NCBI GenBank assembly: GCA_963693285.1
Contig: OY848917.1
Coordinates: 9,300,192 to 9,364,191 of the forward strand
From: Xestospongia muta
Lineage: Eukaryota > Porifera > Demospongiae > Haplosclerida > Petrosiidae
Direction: 5' to 3'
Length of the DNA stretch: 64,000 bases
Below, piece after piece: positions 34,331 to 47,300 of this stretch. How positions within the stretch are numbered: position 1 is the first letter of the stretch; the number at the start of each line of letters is the position of its first letter. The notes beneath the pieces were generated by a model. It ran no database searches. It saw only the letters and a program-made list of their open reading frames with translations, and had not been told where the DNA came from. The translations under genes were made by a program, and so were the position numbers.

Positions 34331-34800
34331 ATAACAAACAGTACACTCATGTACTTCAAAACAGTTTGTTATTGCACCTGGTACTCGTAAAGGATGACAT
34401 GGAAATGGAACAGATAAATCATATACCCTATGTTCTGAGAAATATTGGTAAATGAGTACTAACAAGAAAAACCATTACTTCCTCTACTGACAAAAGTGTT
34501 GCTGTCCAATTAGTAATTGGTAAAAAGGAACCATACTTCTGTATTGTCTCTTTTATGACCAAAGATCTCTTTACTGACACCAACAAAGATCTATCACTAC
34601 CAGAACACTATTTCTGATGTATAGAAGGAGTATGTGAGGAGATCATCTCCCTCTATCCATCATTAGATTTTACTTGTCTTAGTTTAATGTAGACATGTTG
34701 TACAAGTATTATATTAGGAGTGTTGACTATATTCAATCTTGCTCAGATTTGCATGTTACCTGTCACATGAACTGAGCTACAAAAAGTTACTTGTACTGAT

Positions 34801-35560
34801 CCAATTGTTAGTAAAATGCTCCACTATACAAGAAACAACAGGACATGTGAGACATCTGAAGAGCTAAAGGTATACCACACTAGGATGAGTGAGTTAAGCA
34901 TCGAGTCTGTGTTATGTGGTAAATGCATTATGGTAGTACCACAGAAGCTTAGATCTAGAATCCTAAAAGAATTCCATACCAGTCATATGAGAATAATTAA
35001 AATGAAGGTAGATGCCAGAAGCTTTGTGTGGTGGCCTTCAATTAATAAAGAGATTGAGAATGTAGCCAGGTCTTGTGATACATATTTATCTGTTGAATAT
35101 ATGCTCCATCTAGCTCACCATTACACCCTTGGTCTCGGCCAAATCAACCTTGCAGCATGTCACGTTATGTATTTGGTTGTAGTTGACAGTCACTCTAAAT
35201 GACCAGAGATCTGGGAAGTATCATCTATCAGCTGCAACAATTAATTATGACACATTTTCTCTGTTTTGGTTTACTTTAACAGCTTGTGTCTGATAATGGC
35301 TGTCAATTTACCTCCCAAGAAATTGCTATTTTTCTTTGGAATATCAGTATAAAACATTCAAGTCTGCTCCTTATCATTCGTAAACTAATGGTGCTGTAGA
35401 GAGACTTGGATCTTAGTTGTGCGATTATTACGTATGAATATTGTTATGGTTTGAGCATGCTCAGTTTTATTTTGAGTCCTCCCTCATGTTCAACTCTTCT
35501 CGTGTCTGTTGTTTTTTTGAGTTGTAGCTCAATAAATCTTTGGTAATATTAAACACAGAC
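34801..35560 (+). mobile_element. Remnant of a Gypsy-type integrase and LTR
   Basis: Positions 34816-35202 encode an integrase N-terminal and early core region: VVPQKLRSRILKEFHTSH, then FVWWPSINKEIENVARSC (the zinc-binding histidine and cysteine part, with CDTYLS in place of a CxxC) and LVVVDSHSK. Positions 35280-35410 continue with LVSDNGCQFTSQE and a damaged TNGAVERL segment, including an in-frame stop. The stretch 35450-35560 with TTGAGTCCTCCCTC, CAATAAA and TTACCAAGGACAGTCAC looks like an LTR end. The last motif also occurs at 30797-30822 in duplicate A, so a piece of the LTR predates the duplication. It is a different Gypsy lineage from the element at 4149. Confidence 0.75.
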
Positions 35561-35818
35561 AGGACAGAGTCTATTACCAAGGACAGTCACCGTTAAAACG
35601 GTAAGTTTTTATTACTATAACTGATAAAAAGTGATTTGTTACATCATTGTACTCATACAGTTTTAAAAGAACAGATATATATCTCTGAATAAATGTTGAA
35701 TGTATTGTATTTGCCTGATTTTTCTACAGTTTAATGTACACGTTGTATAAAAATTATATTGGAAGCAATGTAACTGTTACCATATAATTGTCACTTTGTT
35801 CTACTTTATATTCTATAG

Positions 35819-37513
35819 AATGTGCTAAGAAATCAGGTTCTCCTGATTCAACTGAAGCCTATATTACTGACAAATTATTAATGGATAATCAGGTATGATT
35901 TATCCTCTTGTTTTGTAAATTGTATAAATTCTAGTTAACAAATTCAGTTAGTTAAAGATATTCCTTTTGGCAGCGTTTAGCTGTTAGCATAATAGCTTCT
36001 TTTGATAATCACTAGTTATTCTTGCTAATCAAATCATTTGTGTTTTGTTAACGTATAGTAGCCAACACTCAATAACTTAATGTGAAAAAGACTATCTCAT
36101 AAATTCATAGACAAGATGTAAGATCTTAGTGATTTGCTCTAGATAATGGAAAAAATAATTTTTTCACATTAAACAAGTGGGTATCTGGGCCTGGTACTAA
36201 GTTGATGGAGTAGCCATATTACTGTAGGAAGCCACACCCATGAAGCATTCTTTATAGTTGCAGGTTCTAAGAAGCACTCCTAAGCTTTTTTGTAGTTAGA
36301 TTGATAGTTTCACAATGTCACAATGATTACTACTCACAATTACATTGTAACTTTTCATCTCCATGCTTATCATTAATTTAAACAATAGTTACATAATCAA
36401 TCTCATGCATTATAAACTACTTTATTGTATAATACTTTATACCTCACTTATATCCTTTACCCATTAGCAACATTCTACTGGTAAATTATCAAGTGAGCAC
36501 AAAGCAGAGGCTTTCCCTACACAGCAAGGTAATATAAGACATCGTAATTATAAATGTTACATAATATAATGAATACTGTATACTGGGATGTATTGGTGAA
36601 CGATAAATTGGGTGAATTTCGAAAAATCCCCAAATTAAATAACAGTCAAAATTTATCACATAGTCATTACACCCACACTTTCATACGCATGGTAGCCTCT
36701 AGCAACAGAATCAAACCCGAACTCCATTTTATTTTGTTAAAGTGGGTGTGGTAACAAGACATGTGCTAAATTCGTTAAATTTAATCACGCCAATTATAAA
36801 ATTTTATAAATTTGCAAAATTTTATCAGCGATAATAATTCCCAGTATACAATGTGATTATTTCAATTGTTTTGTATATAGTTACTTATTTTACAGCCTAC
36901 AGTTGACATAGGTAGTTTATAGTTGTTTAAAAATATACTAAAGAATTGTGTTTTATTACTGAGAACATGAGAAATTAAGGATAAATGTTTCATTAATTCA
37001 CTCTTCTTTTCTGCATTATTTACTAACTATTCTTTAACTCGACTACATTTCCTTTTTTGCTGCATTCTGTAGGCATTATTGATCCATCAGAAGTAGTTCT
37101 GGAACATTTTGCTGACCTTTGTGATGCCTTTGAAGTTAGAATCATTTCCATTCTTAATCGGCTCTTTTCTGCTAAGTTGATAACATTAAGTATTAAACAT
37201 GATGTACAAAGAATGAGTGGTGATGAGTATGACAAAGCAGATAAAATAGTTCATGAGCTACACCGACAGGTTGATGAAAAAGGAATTGATTTTTTAAAAG
37301 CTCTCATTGACTTTCTTCTCAAGCAGAACAAGGAGTTAAAGGACATTGGCACAATTATGAAAAGTAAACAAGAAAGTAAGAGATTTTATCATGTAACACT
37401 ATATTAGAAAATCAATATTTATGTAACTGAGTCTTCAATGATGTTATAATCGAGTATCCTACTGTATATGACAAATGTCTTTACTTTCTACAGGCTTAAC
37501 TCCACCTACTTAG
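35819..37513 (+). CDS. CARD-tailed gene, duplicate B (3' exons)
   Basis: Exons 35819-35892, 36468-36528, 37073-37375 and 37494-37513 join in phase and end in TAG. The large exon encodes a CARD-like domain: VLEHFADLCDAFEVRIIS, then LNRLFSAKLITLSIKHDV, then KADKIVHELHRQVDEKG and LIDFLLKQNKELKDIG. This is the usual six-helix CARD spacing of hydrophobic residues. The 5' exons seen in duplicate A (30047-30618) are not found upstream because a Gypsy remnant and other sequence occupy that place. The gene is thus either 5'-truncated or has a different start. CARD domains form homotypic assemblies in cell-death and immune signalling; the partner here is unknown. Confidence 0.6.
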
Positions 37514-37924
37514 TACTCGGTCCTCTTCATTTTTTTACTTTTTATATTTGCTGCTTAGCTTGATTTATTTCCTTAGTATATCTGGTTAGTAAATATACTT
37601 TAAACATACAAAGTCTAGACTCTTAGTTTGTTATGTTATGACTGCTGCTTTTAATTGTTAAAATACGTGACAAATTAATCTCTATTATATCAATAGCAAT
37701 AAGTGTGAAGTAATCCACAATTGCATAACTGCAATATTTTGTTAAACAATATACAACAACATTCAGTAATTGTCAAATAATTTTCTATAACACATCAACA
37801 GCAATGAATAGTTATCTAATGTAGTGTCTTTATTGATGAGTGGATTGATCAATAAGACGTTTAAACAGTTGAACTAGTTGGTCAAGTTAATCTTATACAT
37901 TGATAGCAAAGTATGAATAGAAGT
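37514..37924. other. Intergenic stretch, nothing seen
   Basis: AT-rich with no coding pattern. It lies between the convergent CARD-tailed gene and the iPLA2 fragment. Confidence 0.5.
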
Positions 37925-38300
37925 CTAGAATATATTAACTAGTAGTAACTCGACTACCCAAGTTTGCTTTGTTTGGAGTATTAGTTCTATTTTTTCAGTT
38001 GTCAATCTCTCCGAAGGCAGCCTCTCTATTAGTTGAGAATTAAAACGAAAGAAAGGAATAGCATCACAATATCTCTGACACGAGATAGTGAATTTGTCAG
38101 CAGTTGTCTCAGACTCACTAATCTGTAGGAAATTAGAAATCATGTAATATATGTCAATAGTCATCTCTTTCTAGTGATCGCTTTTTTAGGAAGCTCACAT
38201 GGATTATTAGCCATGATACCTTTGTCAACATACTGTCCTTGATAGGGTGTAAAGTACGTAGGAGCAGCACTAGTTGCTAAAGCTACCTTCCAGGTAGGAA
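37925..38300 (-). pseudogene. Fragment of a patatin-like (iPLA2-type) phospholipase
   Basis: The minus strand 38300-38200 encodes WKVALATSAAPTYFTPY and then YVDKGIMANNP, which matches the second active-site region of calcium-independent phospholipase A2 (SSAAPTYF and DGGxxANNP). The catalytic Asp is kept, but the following Gly is Lys. Positions 38095-37940 encode CDAIPFFRFNSQL and then a helical end, like the C-terminal FRLNPQL segment of the same family. An intron with a GTGAGC donor and CTACAG acceptor fits between, but the phases do not agree, and the nucleophile elbow exon (GxSxG) is absent. It is a truncated or broken copy. Confidence 0.65.
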
Positions 38301-38529
38301 CTGTGGAAACAAAGGAATAATACATATCCACTGTTTAGCTACATATTTGAGCATACTGTCAGTTAGTTCTGATTTATCTAAAGTCATTAAAGAATTAGAC
38401 TTCAAGTGGAAGCTGTTCTTTGTTAAGAGTACATATTATTATTCTAAGAAACAAATGATTGAAAACACATGCTATATCAGTCATACTTTATTCATCTCAT
38501 CCCATGATAGATTCGTGTTTCTATCATGA

Positions 38530-39000
38530 TGCAACAAGTTAGCTAAGAGCTTCTAATATTATAGCCATATAATTCCATGGAATAAAAAATAAAATCAAGC
38601 ATATAATACTAAACATATAAATAGTTTATATTAACAGTCATGTAGTGGCATTATCACTCTTAGCTACAAGCATCTAGAGTTGTGTTTAGTCCTGAAACTG
38701 TGGTCTACTGCTATCCATTTATACATCGGACAGCTGAATGGAATGCAAATATGGCAAAAATAACCTGCTCCTGATCCAGTTCACTAAGTTGATTTGTTTC
38801 TTGGATCATCAGCTGTTTGTAAAAAATTGTACGTTCACCCTCTCAGAACAAAAGCCAAATTGACTAAACTTTCCTGGTCCATGCATCTTGACATACAAGA
38901 TTCCATGTTCATGGTATCAAACTCTCCCCATTATTTTAGATATTGTTTATTTTTAAGTTTCAATATGTATAATTATTATACCTGATATTGCTAATTTATA
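38530..39000. repeat. Duplicated upstream segment of the ankyrin gene, copy 1
   Basis: Matches 57400-58150: shared TGTAGTGGCAT, AGCTACAAGCAT, GTGGTCTACTGCTAT, GGACAGCTGAATGGAATGC and TTGTACGTTCACCCTCTCA. Open frames in both copies differ and are not conserved, so I take the segment as non-coding. Confidence 0.7.
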
Positions 39001-39262
39001 GTTGTGGGAGATCGCAGTGGACGTCAAAAAAGCTTTATTTAAAATATCTTTGTTATATTACATGTGGGTGAATGTTACGAATATTTTCGTATTATTTTAT
39101 CTGTTGATTTACTATATAAGATATTAAATAAGAAGCTGTGGGAGATGACGTCATTATTGGTTTATAATAATTTAACTTTGAGTGGGCGGTTAATTAAATC
39201 AGCTAGAGAGAACTGCAGTCGTACTCTGTTTTCAATTAGCTTTGACTTAACAGAATAAATTG
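39000..39262 (+). promoter_or_regulatory. Candidate promoter and 5' UTR exon of the ankyrin gene
   Basis: A segment conserved at 60430-60724, in each case 1.7 to 2.1 kb before the exon that carries the start codon. It ends with CAGAATAAATTG and a strong donor GTAAGTAT, which could splice to the acceptor TTTTTTACAG at 41325. Shared motifs include GAGTGGGCGGTTAATTAAATC and ACTATATAAGATATTAAATA. The arrangement suggests a promoter and non-coding first exon; an LTR-like repeat is the alternative. Confidence 0.4.
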
Positions 39263-39989
39263 GTAAGTATACCTGTACCTTATCATTACAAAAGATGTGT
39301 TGAAATAGTATATTGATTAGGTCAAGTTTCATGTTGAAGTAAGTTGTCGTATGGCTATTCTACTTTTACTACAGTAAGGGAGATAAACTGTCTACAACCT
39401 GAGGCTCAAGCAACCTTCCTTACTGAATAAAACTTTGTGAGTACATTTATTAATATCTCATTCTACCCTAGTATGTTGACTGAAATCATTAGACAGCAGT
39501 GCTTGTATTATGCCTAACCCATACTTTCTAAATATTCATAATATCTGTAATAATTGAAACATTAGATAACAAAGGCACCCGATTTCAGACATGGGCTGTT
39601 GGTTCAGTAGGATAACTGGATACATTGGGTTGCCATAAAAAATGCCAAGGTAAAGAACCCATGATGTCACTGAACTATCTGTAATAGAGCTGCAGCAAAT
39701 AACAACTGAGACTAATTGATTATAATTATAGTGTGATTGTTAGGTGCCCTAGTGTGAAGCAACTAATCTTAATAGTGCGGCATATGGTTCAGTCATGATC
39801 ACACTAATTAAGGAATATGTGTTTCGCTATATCCTTGTTATTCAATGTTTAATGATGCAAGAAACTTTGGTCAGCTGTAAACAGTTTTATTGCTGCAAAA
39901 TTTATTATCATTACTTTTTTACATGTTTGGCTATCAATGAATTATATTTAAAAGTTATGACAATAATGACATAAACACAAAATTATACA

Positions 39990-40840
39990 CTATTGCATTA
40001 AATAAGTGTATGCTTTAATAGTTAAAGATCAACAAAAAAAGTAACTTATCACAGATTGTTAGGAAAAGGTTCTCCTCAGCAATTGATCTAACAATGTACA
40101 TACTATATGAACATTATAGCTAATGATGATGATGCATCACCACTTTATATTCATAGCATGAATGATAATACTGCATAGCTGTGTCAATATGTCTACTACA
40201 TAACAGGTTATCTATTACACTCTTGAGTGATCAGTGTTATGTCTCCAAGTAGTACTTGGATTGGAATCCTTATTAATGATACAACCATACCTATAGATGA
40301 GGAAACACATTTGATGTGTGTAATGGCCAGACTTGTAAACAGCAAAATTAAATTCTTCGGTAAAGGACCAAGTGTTAATTGACAGGTGTTGGACTCACCA
40401 GATGTGACCAATTCTTTTGACCACCTTGTACATCATATAAAGATAATGTAGTAGTATTAATACCTTGTTATAAATATACATATATTGACTTGACAAATCT
40501 AAAGGGCTAGTTATTTCTGCGTGGAGTGTGCTGGATGTCATCTTGATGTATTGAATAAATGAATGATTATTTGTTCCTAAATGGACTTGCATAAAATATA
40601 GATGAATCATAAATGCATGATAATTTCATCTCAAATAGTTCTATATAGACATGTACATAAAATACATCGAGTTGGGTTATGTTTTCATGTAATTCATTTG
40701 TACTCTTCTATCTGTCAATTTATCAATCTTTCTATAATTTGAATATCTGTTTAATATGTCCAAAGCTATCGTGTTATCAATAGCATTACTTGGTTTGTTA
40801 TCTCTTTTTTGAATGGACTTATTATTAAGAAGTATACATT
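39990..40840 (-). repeat. Mobile or duplicated segment with a broken minus-strand frame
   Basis: Closely similar to 59490-60350, but it lies after the candidate promoter exon here and before it in the other copy, so the segment has moved or been duplicated on its own. On the minus strand it reads MQVHLGTNNHSF, then ITSPLDLSSQYMYIYNK and, in another frame, CQLTLGPLPKNLILLFTS. The frame that is continuous at 60117-59746 is split in this copy. The family is unknown. Confidence 0.5.
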
Positions 40841-40964
40841 ACTTTTTTTACATGTTTGGCTATCAATGAATTACATTTAAAAGTTATGACATAAACACAA
40901 AATTATACCCTTATCATGTGGTCATATAAAGCCAGTTGTGCAATCCTTTTTAATGAAATGCACT

Positions 40965-41045
40965 AAAGTGCTTAACCTTGCTGTGTGGGCAGTGTAGATC
41001 TATACTGCAGAGTGCATGCACATTTAACATTCCACAAGCTTAAAG
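40965..41045. mobile_element. End fragment of the TTAA-flanked element
   Basis: Reads AGTGCTTAACCTTGCTGTGT and then CAGTGTAGATCTATACTGCA, the same as the left end of the element at 50477. No matching right end is seen nearby, so this is a fragment. Confidence 0.5.
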
Positions 41046-41325
41046 GTATGGTAAATTTTAATGGCTCAGCTTTACTCTGACAATATTCAACATATTGTCC
41101 AATTTGCAAGTTAATTGACCATAAGGCACTACCAAGCACTAGTGAATTAAAACCTTGCTTTTGATAGAAATATACAGCATACTTTTCAGGAGATCCAACA
41201 TACCTTGGATATTGTATGAGGTTTTATGTGCATGGTGTTCCTAGTGTATTCTTCACATGGAGTATTATGTTACATAGTCAGTATAGTCTTATTTCATATT
41301 ACTACTTGTTATCACTTTTTTACAG

Positions 41326-44300
41326 GTCCTTATAACAGTACACACTATTTTATTAATGGATGCAGATGAAGACTTGGTAAGTCAGTAATCATTTTTATAG
41401 CGATGTTTTAGTTAACTATAACTAAAACTAAAATCCTTTTATTTTAGCCTATTTGACTTTTAGTTAACTAACTAAATATGTTTTCATCTGACAATTAACT
41501 AAGTTTTTTTGAAACAAAGAAAACTAACTAAAATTAATGCAATAATAACAAAAACTAACTATAACTAACTTTTATAGTAAGTACTGAACTAGAACAACAG
41601 ATGTCTATACTCAATAAATAACTGTGATAACTATGATAACTGCAATAAAGATAACCAAGGTGTGAGATGATAACTTGTAAGTGATAAGTTAACTGATTCA
41701 ACAGATATAGTACTACCAGATCAATTCCCACGAGACCAACTCACACAAAATCAACTCTTTTTTACCAATCTAATGAGATCAAATCATAGTGTTAATAGTT
41801 ATAAAGTAATTATTCTTAACATTCCTATTAGTAAGTAACGACTATTAATATATAATTCATTTTTCTGACATAATTTAAAATCCAATTAAATGTTTCATAG
41901 CTTCAAGATAGTCATTTAAGCTACAGTTTCCACTGTTGAAACACTCAAAGAGAGTTTGTATCCTCTTTTCCTTTTCTCTAATTTTTCCTGGTGGCAATGT
42001 AGCTCCACTCTTAAAAGTAGCTGTCTTCATTCATGTTGTAGCTTCTTCCTTCTTCAGCATGTTTACTAACCTACTAGCCATACTAACTTATAATTGGCAA
42101 ATGTAACTGTGCTTGTAATGGAGTGCTTTTTTGATAAGTTATTTTGACAAGTTAAATTTAATTGCTTAAAGACGTTAGGAGGTTAGGTATTAGAGGAAAT
42201 TATTCGGTGTTAGAGGAAGTTAAGTGTGATAATTGTCAAGAGAATGTGACACTATTTAATTATTGTTCAAAGGTTCACATAAATAATTTTCATAATTAAT
42301 AGTTCATAATAGCCAGCACTGATCATTCAGATCTCATAATGATAAGAACCACATTACATCGTAGGAGTGAAGTAGAAAGTCTGATTATGTTCATAATAAA
42401 GTTTAGACCTGATTGCCTAAGCTAGAGGAACTATGACTTGCAAATTTGAAAATCAATAATAATAGAAATGTAATTTAGGAAGTATTATTATAATTTACTG
42501 AAAAATATGCTGCAGTATATACATTATGTGATCATCATCTTTTAAATAGAATTTTAATTTCTTCTCGGCTGTTCGTCGTGGAGATGTTGATCGTGTCAAA
42601 AAGGCTATAGCTGCAGGAGCATCGATTGATTATTATAACCCTTACAATGTAAGTTAATAAATCACATGAAGGGATAAATAGTAGTGACACATCACTGTCA
42701 TGATATAGATAGCATTTAGTAAACATTTGATGAAATAGTAGTACCTAGTGAATCATGAACATACCACACACAAGCCAGTGTATTATACCAAGATTACAAT
42801 AGTATGTTAACAGAGGAAGACTTTAGTCAAGGTCAGTCGAATTAAATGAAGACTTTTAACAAAAAACTCACTATAGATTGAGCTTTTTGAAGTGTCTTAC
42901 TGGTTCCTTAGCCTGGTTCTCTTCATTCTAGCATTTCTGTTAGCTCTTTGACTTCCAAATCATTCATTTTTTACTACCTGGCATACTGTATGTGCCAGAT
43001 AGTCTTATAATTGTTTTGGTCCACATGGTATTTGTATGTGTCAATTTGTTGTATGTGACTTTTGAGAGCAACAAATGAAATAGACTTCATCCTTACTCTA
43101 GTCAATGTATCAATATGAAGTCAATATATTCCCCAAAAAAATAATATGATGATTTTTTCAATTATAATCGGGTTACTAACAAGTCTGCATCTTCAAAACA
43201 ATGTAACAATTTATGGAGTGATATTTAATTGCTCTTTTGTTGTCATCTGATTTTATAATCTCACATGGTACCATTATAACTACATGTAGTATGGATATTC
43301 AAATATGTTGTATAAATATGTTCATTATACTATTTCATAAAATATTAAGTTTCATTTGATTATGTATTCCAATACTGACAGTTTGTTTATTTTATACAGT
43401 AAGTACATGCATCAAAACAACTCCGTAATTTAATTGATTAATTCATTAATTTGTCTTACTTAGGAAGAGCAACACCCATTAATTGAAGCTTCTCAAAATG
43501 GACACTCTCAGATTGTTGCACTCCTACTGGAAGCTGGGGCTGATCCCAACACCATTGATGAAGTGAGTTAGATTGTTATAATTACTGTTTTATAATTGTG
43601 TAACACACTATATCAAATAGTTACATTTTTAGAGTAATGTCATCAATGAAAATGATTGCTTTTGGTTTCTACTCTAAGACTTGGATAGATCTAATACATG
43701 TTACTCTATCCATTGAACTATACAACATGTACACTTGAGTTAAGTACCTACTGTATACTTCTGTGGATAGTCTCTATTTAGTGGATCATTAAATAAATGA
43801 TACTATTAGGGTTTAGATACTATCACTTCAAAATGATAGTATCTTTCAAATAGATGTTATTACATGATAATTTTTAAATGTAATACAGTTCTATAATGAT
43901 TTAATTAATTGATTAATATCTGATCTGTTTGATTGATTGATTAATGTTGATAGAATATATAAATGAAATATCGTTTCTTTTATTTAGAATCATAATACCC
44001 CATTGTTGGCAGCTATTAATAATGGCCACTTAAATGTTGTTGCTTTACTACTGGAAACTGGGGTTGATCCTAACACAACTGATAAAGTAAAGATAGTATT
44101 AATTATTGTTTTATAATAGTATGTTGTTATGTGAATATTATATTATGATAGATGGGAGTTTTTGGGATCCATAAAGGAAAACATTGTTGATATTTTTAAA
44201 ACTAACTATACCTCTGTATTAAAGTACAAGTAATAAAGCTAAATTGAGAAATTAGAGTGTACATAGCAAATTTCAAGCAATGTGATTGGTCAGATATGAG

Positions 44301-47300
44301 CAAATGGTTCTAAGTTATTCCCTGTGTTTTGTTAGTTACTTTCTACTTACTAAAAGTAATTTAAAAAGTTTGATAATGTAGGAATGACAATGCTTAAAAG
44401 GAAAGAAACAAAATGCACACAAATCCCTACATAATGCCAATAGATTTCAATGAACAATCCAGGCCATCCTTACAAAGGTACTGCTATCATGTGCCTGATA
44501 CACAGCATGATGGTGACGTATCTATGGCTTCTGGCAGGTTAATTAACCATGTAGATCCCATTGGCCAAGAGATCCAACTAATTTACAGTATAATCAGCTA
44601 TAGCAATGTCACATCCAGAAGAGCAAGTTTTATAGTTTTTTGAGAGCTAGGACATTTATTTATTTACATGTTATAGTCATGGAATGAGAATGGAAAGTGC
44701 CATTGAAGCGGTAAAAACTTGAGGTGTAATCCACCAGCTAACATTAAGACTTCAAGGCAACTTTTTTCAGTCAATTGTCATGTCTTGAATAGCAACTTGT
44801 TGTTTGAGAGCTCAGACATTTAATGAGTGTTCAAATATTGGAGAAAGCTTGGAAATGTTTCATGAAAAGGCGATATGGTAGCTGTCTTTGACTAAACATT
44901 GACTATCATTCTACTTTGATGACAATTGTGACAGAATTTATTAATGTTAACATTCCTGAATAAGTTTCTATGTGTTAGCAGATATTTTCTGAAGGTTTGT
45001 GGACATGTTCTAAGTATTGGCAGATGTTTTCTGCATGAGATACGAACTTACAACTGACTGATCAGATTATTTCATTTTAATTATGTATACCCTAAATGAT
45101 ATCTCTGCCTTTGTAGCAATGACACTTGGGTTTCCAAATCATGTACTTCCTTTAGCCCTTTACTCTTACCTTAAGGGCATAATAAATGAATACACAAACT
45201 CTTTTTTGTGAACATGAACTTGTTATAACGCTAGCATTCTATGAATAATCTTGGAATCATGACCATTACATAAAAATACTCTTTAAAACACTTAAACTTT
45301 TGTAGTTATTGTGGTGTAAAAATAAAGAAATAAACATTAATAACGAGATAGAACATCGTGCCATCCCTGTATAGGCACTGCTGTCTGCTATTAGTGTCTT
45401 ATGTAATCGTAGCACAACTTCTAGTCATTGAAAGTTTGCTATAGCTGAAGAATTTTGCATTACCCGAGACAGAAGTGAAGTTATAGATCTTGTATTTTCT
45501 TCTCATTTACTCAGGATAACTGTGCTGCTTTAATTTGGGCATCATTTAATGGTTTCACTGATATTGCTGACATACTAATAAAAAGAGGGGCTCGTCTTGA
45601 TGCCGCTGATATAGTAAGTACATACAAAATTATCATTACATGAGTATACCATATTATGTGATAGGTGGATATATAATTATGTTAGATAAGATAAGATTTA
45701 GAATTTGTCTTTGTTTTAAATAGCAGTCTCTTATTGAAAAAAGATAGAGGAACAAACACTTGTGAAACAGCAAAAAAAGTACATGTACTTCACAAAATTC
45801 CTTGCAGTACTAGGATAAGATACTGACTTACTGATCTACATTTTGTTTCCTCATAAAAATTTAATGTAAATAAAATGGGATCTCTCAGCATCAAGTTAAT
45901 ATAACTTTTATTACTGAAGTACTCTAAATGAGACTTACTAAGCACACTCCTCAAAAAATCATTCATGACAAGATTATAATTGAAAAATTCACTCTGTAAT
46001 TATTTTGGAAGTGATTGACTTGTTAATGAATCAATAACTAGTGCTACAAAGATTGCATAACAAGCAAAAATGTCTGTAGAAGACTACAGCTATAGAATGC
46101 TAGAAATATAGACAGAGAAGCAAGATAGCAAGAAGGATCAAGCATTTGTTATAGCGCTTGTGGTTAAGGTTAATGAAATTCATCGGTAGCTATATGTGTC
46201 CGGCAGTTAAAAGATGTGATTTAATTCTTTAAAGTCACATACAACAATATATTAAATTGCAAAGTGGACATATATACCATGTCATTTAAGATTAGTGCCA
46301 TCCCCACATAGGTAGTGCTATAGATTTCCTTTTAAGCATCTAGACTTATTTCCGGCCCGTACCATAAAGTCACTATGAATATTAATACAAGACAGATACT
46401 GTTGTAAAGTACCACTACATATTATAATCTTATTAATATTGATTTTTTAGATTTTAAACACTCCATTGCACATCGCTGCTTTGAAGGGCCATACTGAAAC
46501 AGCAACTCTGTTAATTCAAAATGGTGCTCGTCTTGATGCTATTAATAAGGTAATAAATAAGAATCAAAGAAGTATTAATTGACCTTTTATAAGAGGTCAT
46601 TTTCCTTTATGTTGTCATTCAGTAGCACATCCATGGGTAAAATAGAAAATAGCACCAGGTGAACTTGGCTGTGCTGGCATTTGCACATGTCTATATGTAC
46701 TTCAATGTATAGTTTCACACATTAATGGCTTCTACAGTCTGCAATGGAATATTTATATTTCATAACATATAATCACCTTCCCAGGACTTACAGTATAATT
46801 CACCAGAGCTTCCTACACAATGCCCACTAGATGAATATAGCCAGACGTTCTATAGTCAAAGATGGTTTTAGAAAACTGGTATGCAGGGGAGTAGATCATA
46901 CAAGGTGCTGATTCCTTTTGCCCCTTATCAATTACAAATCAACAATAGCTTGCTTGTTTAATTACCAAGTTTCTTAGTGTGATTGAATAATGTTGTAGGG
47001 GCTCTTGTACTGTCTTAGACTGACCTCATGTTATAATATTTTGCATATCCATCATGCTTAGGCATGCAATTAATTGCACGTAACCAACAATGTTTATTTT
47101 TTAACAACAATAAAATTTAGTTGATAGTTTTATCAAACTTTGGCACTCACTTGTGTGGATGAAGGTTACAGTATTTGCTTTGTGTGTCTGTCTCTCTGTC
47201 TGCCTGTTCCAAGGCACAGGCAATAATTATGGTGTTATAGAGTTTATCACTGCCAAAAATTATTGTTTGTGCAATTTATCTACATTTTCAGTGAGGGATT

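Noticed and set aside
44413..44643. A 76-codon frame in ankyrin intron 4
   Set aside because: The region is a dispersed repeat (part of it recurs inverted near 54755-54830), and the frame has no recognisable content.
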